Shown here piece after piece: positions 53,006 to 58,416 of a stretch of 58,416 nucleotides of DNA. Every line of letters starts with the position of its first letter. The stretch's first letter is position 1. Under the pieces are notes generated by a model. The model searched no databases. It worked only from the letters and a program-made list of their open reading frames with translations, and was not told the DNA's origin. Source of the DNA: SFEL01 sp963640685 (GTDB lineage: Bacteria; Bacillota; Clostridia; Christensenellales; CAG-138); NCBI GenBank assembly GCA_963640685.1, contig CAVIAA010000008.1, positions 1 through 58,416 on the forward strand, written 5' to 3'. The position numbers were made by a program, and so were the translations under genes.

Positions 53006-54550
53006 ATGAAGAAAATGACCGCACTTATAATACTCGACGGCTTCGGTTACCGCGAGGAGGCGGCAGGCAACGCAATAAAGACGGACGGGATAAAGAACAT
53101 TTCCCGCCTGCTTGCGGAATACCCGCATACCCTCATCGAGGCCTCCGGCGAGGATGTTGGGCTGCCGGAGGGGCAGATGGGCAACTCCGAGGTTGGCCAT
53201 ATGAACATTGGCGCGGGGCGCATTGTTTATCAGGAGCTTACCAGAATAACCAAATCCATTAAGGACGGGGACTTCTTTGAGAACCCCGCCTTCTTGGGCG
53301 CTGTGGAAAACTGCCGCAGGCACGGCTCGGCGCTGCATATATACGGCCTCGTAGGCACTGGCGGGGTGCACAGCCACGAGAAGCACTTCTTTGGCCTGCT
53401 TGAGCTTGCAAAAAGGCAGGGGCTGGACAAGGTATACGTTCACTGCTTTATGGACGGGCGGGATGTTCCGCCGGAGAGCGGCAAGGGCTTCATAGAGGAC
53501 TTCCAGAGGAAGATGGCCGAGATAGGCACCGGCAGGATAGCCACCGTTATAGGCCGCTATTACGCTATGGACAGGGACAACCGCTTTGAGCGGGTGGAAA
53601 AGGCATACGCCGCAATGGTATACGGCGAGGGGAACTACGACACCGACCCCGTGCACGCCATGCAGGCGAGCTACGACGCCGGCGTTACGGACGAGTTTGT
53701 CGTGCCGACGGTCATAACCGAAAACGGCAGGCCGGTAGCCACGATACAGCCGAATGACAGCATAATCTTCTATAACTTCAGGCCGGATAGGGCAAGGGAG
53801 ATCACCCGCGCCTTTATAATGCCGGACTTTGACGGCTTTGAGCGCAAAAAAGGCTTTTTCCCGGTGCATTACGTCTGCATGACGCAGTACGACAAGACGT
53901 TTGAGGACAAGGTGGACATAGCCTTTAAACCGGAAAAGCTGAATAATACCCTCGGCGAGTACCTTGCCGAAAAGGGCAAGACCCAGCTTCGCATAGCGGA
54001 GACCGAGAAATATGCCCACGTCACGTTCTTCTTCAACGGCGGCGTTGAGGCGCCCAACCCCGGCGAGGACAGGTGCCTTATACCCTCACCAAAGGTCGCA
54101 ACCTACGATCTGCAGCCCGAGATGAGCGCATACGAGGTCACCGAGGAGGCTGTAAAGCGCATAGACAGCGGCAAGTATGACGTCATGATACTCAACTTTG
54201 CAAACCCGGATATGGTCGGCCATACCGGTGTTATGGAGGCGGCGGTAAAGGCGGTGCATACAGTCGACGAGTGCACGGCGAAGGTTGCCGAGGCGATACT
54301 GCGCAACGGCGGCAGGGCGCTTATCACGGCAGATCACGGCAACTGCGAGCGGATGCTTGCAGATGACGGCGTTACCCCGTTCACGGCGCACACGACCAAC
54401 CCCGTTCCCGTAATACTGCTTGATGATGAGCGAAAAAATGCAAAGCTGCGTTCCGGCGGCAGGCTGTCCGACCTTGCGCCGACCATGCTCGAGCTTATGG
54501 GGCTGGAGCAGCCGGCGGAAATGACGGGAAGAAGCCTTATCGAAGGGTAA
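53006..54550 (+). CDS. gpmI: 2,3-bisphosphoglycerate-independent phosphoglycerate mutase
   Basis: GpmI (514 aa) is a manganese-dependent alkaline-phosphatase-fold enzyme that converts 3- to 2-phosphoglycerate. The metal Asp is in LIILDGFGYRE and the phosphoserine Ser61 in GNSEVGHMNIGAGR. YYAMDRDNR and the second metal set (NFANPDMVGHTG, TADHGNCE) are present. ACAGGAGAGCTG lies before the ATG. Enolase, its usual successor, is not in the window. Confidence 0.97.
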   Translation: MKKMTALIILDGFGYREEAAGNAIKTDGIKNISRLLAEYPHTLIEASGEDVGLPEGQMGNSEVGHMNIGAGRIVYQELTRITKSIKDGDFFENPAFLGAVENCRRHGSALHIYGLVGTGGVHSHEKHFFGLLELAKRQGLDKVYVHCFMDGRDVPPESGKGFIEDFQRKMAEIGTGRIATVIGRYYAMDRDNRFERVEKAYAAMVYGEGNYDTDPVHAMQASYDAGVTDEFVVPTVITENGRPVATIQPNDSIIFYNFRPDRAREITRAFIMPDFDGFERKKGFFPVHYVCMTQYDKTFEDKVDIAFKPEKLNNTLGEYLAEKGKTQLRIAETEKYAHVTFFFNGGVEAPNPGEDRCLIPSPKVATYDLQPEMSAYEVTEEAVKRIDSGKYDVMILNFANPDMVGHTGVMEAAVKAVHTVDECTAKVAEAILRNGGRALITADHGNCERMLADDGVTPFTAHTTNPVPVILLDDERKNAKLRSGGRLSDLAPTMLELMGLEQPAEMTGRSLIEG

Positions 54551-54557
54551 AAAGTGA

Positions 54558-54586
54558 TTGATTTTTGACTGTGGCCGTGATATAAT
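54558..54586 (+). promoter_or_regulatory. secG promoter
   Basis: TTGATT (54558-54563), 17-base spacer, TATAAT (54581-54586). Confidence 0.75.
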
Positions 54587-54636
54587 AGCTTTCGCGTGCA
54601 ATACAGAAAGTATTCCATGGGGAGGAAGTATATATA

Positions 54637-54876
54637 ATGCAGACTTTGACCACAATCCTTAATATCGTGCTGATAATACTGTCTATCGCTATGATAGCCG
54701 TTGTGCTTATGCAGCAGACCAAGAGCGCGGGCCTCGGCGGCGCTTTCGGCGGGGATACCCAGTCCTTTACCGCAAGGGGACAGAGAGCCAGCAAGGAAGC
54801 CAAGCTCCAGCGCCTGACCAAGATATTGGCGGTAGCCATAGGCGTTATTGCCATAGCTATGGCGATACTGGGCTGA
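54637..54876 (+). CDS. secG: Preprotein translocase subunit SecG
   Basis: A 79-aa protein with two membrane helices around a Gly-rich loop: IVLIILSIAMIAVVLMQQ, then KSAGLGGAFGG, then LAVAIGVIAIAMAIL. This is the SecG pattern, the small accessory subunit of the SecYEG channel. GGGGAGGAAGTATATATA precedes the ATG. It stands before rnr and smpB, the typical Firmicute arrangement, but with its own terminator. Confidence 0.95.
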   Translation: MQTLTTILNIVLIILSIAMIAVVLMQQTKSAGLGGAFGGDTQSFTARGQRASKEAKLQRLTKILAVAIGVIAIAMAILG

Positions 54877-54891
54877 TATAAAAGCAACCGC

Positions 54892-54926
54892 AACAGGGGC
54901 GTGCCGCAGGGTATGCCCCTGTTTTT
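54892..54926 (+). terminator. secG terminator
   Basis: AACAGGGGC and GCCCCTGTT form a stem around a 14-base loop, followed by TTT. Confidence 0.85.
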
Positions 54927-54979
54927 GTTGAGCCTTGTTTTGAATTAAAACCGAGAACCGAAAAAGAAGGAGGTATATA

Positions 54980-57244
54980 TTGGATATAAACGAGCTTAAA
55001 GAGATAATAATACCGACAATAGCCGATGCGGGCAGGCCGCTCGGCGCAAAGGATATTTCGGGGCGCACGGCACAGCTCGGTGCCTCGGAGAAAGAGATAA
55101 GCGCGGCGCTCGGCCTGCTTTCAAAGGAAGGGGAGCTGGTAATGACCCGCCGCGGCAAGGCGGCGCTGCCGCAGCAGCTTGGCCTCAGCTTTGGGCGGAT
55201 ACAGGGCAGCGGGCGCGGCTTCGGCTTTTTTATGCCGAGGGACGGCGGCGAGGATATGTTCATAGCGCCGGAGGACATGAACGGCGCGCTGCACGGCGAC
55301 CTCGTATGGGTGCGCAGGCTTTCCGGCTCTTTCCGGGGCAGAAAGGACAGGGGCGCCGTTGAAATAATTGCCGAAAGGGCAGAGAAGCGCATAACCGGCG
55401 TGTTTGAAGCGGACGGCGAATACGGCGGCTACGTCATACCCGATGAGAGCCGATTGGCAGAGGATGTGCTCATACCGACGTCGCATACCGGCGGGGCAAA
55501 GCAGGGGGACAAGGTTGTTGCCGAAATAACCCAGTACCCCGGCGCAAGGCGGCCGATGCTGGGCAGGGTGATAGAGGTGCTGGGTAGGCCGGGCGAAAAG
55601 GGCGTGGATATGCTCTCGGTGATACGCAGGCTGGAGCTGCCGGATGAGTTCCCGAAAAGCGTGCTTGAGCAGGCAGAGGGGCTCTGCGCTTCAGGCGCGG
55701 CGGAGCTTGCAAAAAGGCGGGATTACCGCGGCCTGCTTACCGTTACCATAGACGGCGCGGACGCAAAGGATCTCGACGACGCGGTGTCGCTTGAGGTGAT
55801 GGACGGGCTTTACCGGCTCGGCGTGCATATTGCAGACGTGAGCCACTACGTTCGCCGTGGCAGTCCGATAGATGCCGAGGCGTATAAGCGCGGCACCAGC
55901 GTATACTTGCCGGACAGGGTGCTGCCGATGCTGCCGGAGAAGCTCAGCAACGACCTCTGCTCGCTCAACCCAAACGAGGATAAGCTCGCGCTTTCCTGCG
56001 TTATGGATATTGACCAAAGCGGCAGGGTAATACGCCACAGTATTGCAAAGAGCGTGATACGCTCCGACCGAAGGCTGACCTACGATGAGGTGAACGCGCT
56101 CTTTGCCTCGGGAGACAGCAAGGAATATGGCGAATTGCAGCCGATGCTGCTTGAAATGCGGCGGCTGAAGGATATACTGAGGGCAAAGCGGCAGCGGCGC
56201 GGGGCCATAGACTTTGACCTGCCGGAGGCGGATATACGCCTCGATGAAAACGGCAGGGCGGTAGATGTTGCGCTGCACGAGCGGGGCGAGGCGAATATGA
56301 TGATAGAGGAGTTCATGCTCGCCGCAAACGAGACCGTGGCGCGGGAGGGCGTTGAAAAAGGGCTGCCGCTCATGTACCGCGTACACGAGGCGCCGAACGA
56401 AGAGCGCATAAAGGAACTCAACGCCTTTTTGCATACGCTGGGCTACGGTCTTGACAACGCGGAGGGGGTTCAGCCGGCCGACGTTCGCAAAATGCTGCTA
56501 AAGGCCGCCGGAACGCCGGAGGAGCGGGTGATAAACAGCGTTACGCTCCGGGCAATGTCCAAAGCAAAGTACAGCCCGCAGTGCGAGGGGCATTTCGGGC
56601 TTGCGGCGAAATACTACTGCCACTTTACCTCGCCTATACGCCGCTACCCCGATCTGCTGGTACACAGGGCGCTGAGCGAGGCGCTCGGCGGCGAGCTGAG
56701 CGAAGAGAGCCTAAAGCGCTGGAACGGCTATCTGCCCGCAGCAGCAGAGCAGTGCTCCGGCCGAGAGGTAACGGCGACCGAGGCGGAAAGGGCGGCGGAC
56801 GACATAAAGAAGTGCGAATACATGACAGAACACATCGGCTGTGAGTATTCCGGCATCATATCCGGCGTTACCCAGAGCGGGCTGTTTGTTGAGCTCGGCA
56901 ATACCGTTGAGGGGCGGGTACGGGTCGAGAGCATCCGCGGGGACAGGTATCAGCTCGACGAGAAGGGCTTCAGGCTGGTCGGCAGGCTTTCCGGCTTCCA
57001 GTACCGCCTGGGCGACGAGGCTCGCGTGCGGGTTGCGGGCGTCGATATGGAGAATGCGAGGATAGAGCTGGAGCTTATCGAAACGCAAAGGGCGGCAAAA
57101 AGGCCGCAAAAGCCCGCAGCCGGCTCGACAAAGGGCAAAAACAGTGATAAAATAAAAGCTCCTAAGAGCAGGAAGGGAGGGCGCGGGCTTGGCCACAGCA
57201 AAAGGCACCAAAAGGGTCGCAGAAAACCGAAAGGCACGGCATGA
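54980..57244 (+). CDS. rnr: Ribonuclease R
   Basis: RNase R (754 aa) degrades structured RNA from the 3' end, including tmRNA-tagged messages. It has an N-terminal helix-turn-helix-like region, two cold-shock domains (about 70-230), the RNB catalytic core (AKDLDDAVSLEVMDG with metal Asp residues), an S1 domain (SGLFVELGNTVEGRVRV) and a basic tail. TTG at 54980 follows AAGAAGGAGGTATATA; no nearer ATG has such a site. Its end overlaps smpB by 56 bases. Confidence 0.95.
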   Translation: MDINELKEIIIPTIADAGRPLGAKDISGRTAQLGASEKEISAALGLLSKEGELVMTRRGKAALPQQLGLSFGRIQGSGRGFGFFMPRDGGEDMFIAPEDMNGALHGDLVWVRRLSGSFRGRKDRGAVEIIAERAEKRITGVFEADGEYGGYVIPDESRLAEDVLIPTSHTGGAKQGDKVVAEITQYPGARRPMLGRVIEVLGRPGEKGVDMLSVIRRLELPDEFPKSVLEQAEGLCASGAAELAKRRDYRGLLTVTIDGADAKDLDDAVSLEVMDGLYRLGVHIADVSHYVRRGSPIDAEAYKRGTSVYLPDRVLPMLPEKLSNDLCSLNPNEDKLALSCVMDIDQSGRVIRHSIAKSVIRSDRRLTYDEVNALFASGDSKEYGELQPMLLEMRRLKDILRAKRQRRGAIDFDLPEADIRLDENGRAVDVALHERGEANMMIEEFMLAANETVAREGVEKGLPLMYRVHEAPNEERIKELNAFLHTLGYGLDNAEGVQPADVRKMLLKAAGTPEERVINSVTLRAMSKAKYSPQCEGHFGLAAKYYCHFTSPIRRYPDLLVHRALSEALGGELSEESLKRWNGYLPAAAEQCSGREVTATEAERAADDIKKCEYMTEHIGCEYSGIISGVTQSGLFVELGNTVEGRVRVESIRGDRYQLDEKGFRLVGRLSGFQYRLGDEARVRVAGVDMENARIELELIETQRAAKRPQKPAAGSTKGKNSDKIKAPKSRKGGRGLGHSKRHQKGRRKPKGTA

Positions 57245-57659
57245 GTATTTTATCGAGGATACCTATGAGTGCGGCATCGCACTTGCGGGCACTGAGGTAA
57301 AGAGCATACGCGCCGGCAGGGTGAACCTGAAGGACTCCTACGCGCAGGTTCGAAACGGGGAATGTTACCTTATAGGCATGCACATAAGCCCGTATGAGCA
57401 GGGAAATATATTCAACCGTGACCCCTTCCGCGAGCGCAAGCTGCTGCTGCACAAGAGCGAGATACGCAAGCTGAACGCGCTTGCGCAGGTTGAGGGATAC
57501 AGCCTTATACCGCTTCAGCTTTACTTTAAGGACGGCAGGGTAAAGCTCGAGCTTGCGGTAGCCAAGGGCAAAAAGCTGTATGACAAGCGCAGCGACATAG
57601 CCTCGCGGGACGCAAAGCGCGAGGTTGAGCGGCGAATGAAGGAGGAAAGATTCAGGTAG
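57189..57659 (+). CDS. smpB: tmRNA-binding protein SmpB
   Basis: SmpB (156 aa) carries tmRNA to stalled ribosomes. It shows RKARHEYFIEDTYECGIAL, LAGTEVKSIR, VNLKDSYAQV and a basic C-terminal tail ending AKREVERRMKEERFR. The start is TTG at 57189 after AAGGGAGGGCGCGGGC, inside the end of rnr. It stands directly before ssrA, its RNA partner. Confidence 0.96.
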   Translation: MATAKGTKRVAENRKARHEYFIEDTYECGIALAGTEVKSIRAGRVNLKDSYAQVRNGECYLIGMHISPYEQGNIFNRDPFRERKLLLHKSEIRKLNALAQVEGYSLIPLQLYFKDGRVKLELAVAKGKKLYDKRSDIASRDAKREVERRMKEERFR

Positions 57660-57669
57660 ACCAAAGCCT

Positions 57670-57698
57670 TTGAAAAAAGGCGCGATGTGTGATATAAT
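57670..57698 (+). promoter_or_regulatory. ssrA promoter
   Basis: TTGAAA (57670-57675), 17-base spacer, TATAAT (57693-57698). The mature RNA begins about 35 bases after the predicted start, so a short 5' precursor is removed. Confidence 0.85.
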
Positions 57699-57737
57699 AA
57701 TGCTGCGGGGAGGAGTCAGCCGCCCCCGCGCTGCTTT

Positions 57738-58095
57738 GGGGTCGTAAATGGTTTCGACGGGGATCGTGGAGGCCGGATAAGCGAGCCGAAGACCCGTGCT
57801 TCGTTAAAAACGGGAAAAACTTAAATTTAACTGGCAAATCTGATTTTGCACTCGCTGCCTAATTAGGCTGCGCGTCGGCCCGGCGCTTCCCGCGGCTCCG
57901 GTAACCGACGTCATCAATGCGGGGAACCAGCCTGCTTAAGCTTTGCGGCAGGTGGGATCTTATGAAGCTACCGACGCCCCGATCCTGTTGGCGGGAGCCG
58001 CTTTGGCGAAGGGAAGGATAATACACCAACTACGCTCGTAGAAAGTCTTGTTGACAGGTTTTCGGACAGGGGTTCGACTCCCCTCGACTCCACCA
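57738..58095 (+). ncRNA. ssrA: Transfer-messenger RNA
   Basis: The tmRNA rescues stalled ribosomes. Its 5' end GGGGTCG (57738-57744) pairs with CGACTCC (58085-58091) in the acceptor stem, with encoded ACCA at 58092-58095. TTTCGACGGGGATCGTGGAGG near the 5' end (first 20 bases diagnostic) and the T-arm GGGTTCGACTCCCC are intact. The tag frame at 57833-57862 encodes GKSDFALAA and a TAA stop; with the tRNA alanine the tag is AGKSDFALAA. smpB and rnr lie upstream. Confidence 0.97.
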
Positions 58096-58097
58096 CG

Positions 58098-58140
58098 AAG
58101 TACGGTAGTCCATGATACAATGGGCTACCGTACTTTTTTA
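58098..58140 (+). terminator. ssrA terminator
   Basis: AAGTACGGTAG (58098-58108) and CTACCGTACTT (58125-58135) form an 11-bp stem, extended by CCAT/ATGG, followed by six T and further T-rich sequence. Confidence 0.92.
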
Positions 58141-58182
58141 TTTTTCTGCTGGAAAAGTCCTTATATCAAGCAGTTTTCCGAG

Positions 58183-58266
58183 TAAGGGGGTGCAAAAGTC
58201 CTTGATGCTCAGATTTTTCTTTTTTGCCGAAAGTGCGCTGCTGATTTTTTTCTTTGCACCCCCTTA
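58183..58266. repeat. 14-bp perfect inverted repeat downstream of ssrA
   Basis: TAAGGGGGTGCAAA (58183-58196) and TTTGCACCCCCTTA (58253-58266) are perfect inverted repeats 56 bases apart. The surrounding stretch from 58141 to the window end is A/T-rich, unlike the rest, and repeats short words (AAAAGTCCTT at 58154 and 58194; CCTTGATG at 58200 and 58326). The 3' end of ssrA is a known integration site for islands, so this may be the start of foreign DNA. No att duplication of the ssrA end could be found in the 320 bases available. Confidence 0.6.
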
Positions 58267-58416
58267 TGGGAAAAATCAAAAAGTAAGTGGAAATATCAAA
58301 AGGTTGCTGAGAATAATCAAATAGTTCCTTGATGTATGTTTGCTATGCATTTCCGCTCCCACAGGGAGAGTCAATGTTCCTGCTGATTTTGATACAATAG
58401 AAAAAGCCTTCTCCGG

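Noticed and set aside
58112..58324. 70-aa open frame after ssrA
   Set aside because: It starts inside the ssrA terminator, has no ribosome-binding site and is rich in Phe from T-runs.
58276..58416. Minus-strand frame open from the window edge to a TGA at 58276 (46 codons)
   Set aside because: Could be the 3' end of a gene outside the window, but this length is not improbable by chance in A/T-rich DNA and no family is recognisable.

Overview
The window is a chromosomal segment from a low-redundancy, GC-rich member of the Clostridia (Bacillota), most likely an anaerobic gut-type lineage. This rests on gene content: a type III glutamine synthetase next to an anabolic-type glutamate dehydrogenase, the c-di-AMP receptor darA with holB and ricT, a Na+-pump decarboxylase beta subunit, SecG-RNase R-SmpB-tmRNA in Firmicute order, strong GGAGG ribosome-binding sites, and sigma-A type promoters (TTGACA/TATAAT-like, 16-18 nt spacers). 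Most genes use ATA for isoleucine, unusual at this base composition, whereas gdhA and gap use ATC. Species cannot be named from the sequence alone. No tRNA, rRNA, CRISPR array or intact mobile element was seen.

Layout. 1-1.8 kb: a tetranucleotide repeat and a secreted beta-helix surface protein. 1.8-9.6 kb: housekeeping genes (fructose-bisphosphate aldolase, a glycosyltransferase, an M29 aminopeptidase, a P-loop kinase, GAPDH, a LysR regulator, a MATE exporter). 9.7-13.6 kb: ferredoxin, then the ricT-holB-darA operon and two membrane proteins. 13.7-25.8 kb: ileS (behind a T-box-like leader), ftsH, two PHP phosphoesterases, a divergent prs, yqeC, leuS, tadA. 25.9-33.2 kb: a 56-aa membrane microprotein, a two-component system, an aminotransferase, a LarA-like racemase and a polar amino-acid ABC transporter. 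33.7-35 kb: a Na+-translocating decarboxylase beta subunit with a 46-aa partner. 35-41.3 kb: a divergent molybdenum cluster (moaA-moaC-mog-MOSC facing a MoeA-like gene and modABC). 41.3-46.7 kb: a tandemly repeated small-peptide element, an unknown 118-aa gene, gdhA, glnN and a YdcF-like protein. 46.9-58.1 kb: secA, prfB (with programmed frameshift), the pgk-tpiA-gpmI glycolytic run, secG, rnr, smpB and ssrA.

How the genes work together. Aldolase, GAPDH, PGK, TPI and GpmI supply most of lower glycolysis. GdhA and GlnN assimilate ammonium. moaA/moaC/mog/MoeA-like/modABC, and perhaps yqeC, make molybdenum cofactor and import molybdate, although no molybdoenzyme lies in the window. secA/secG/ftsH handle secretion and membrane protein quality control, and rnr/smpB/ssrA rescue stalled ribosomes.

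The least explained parts are the tandem 200-nt element with a Cys-containing peptide (about 41.34-41.71 kb), the repeated operator-like sequence in the divergent molybdenum promoter region (37.46-37.54 kb), the T-box-like ileS leader that seems to have no room for a Stem I, and the sequence after ssrA.
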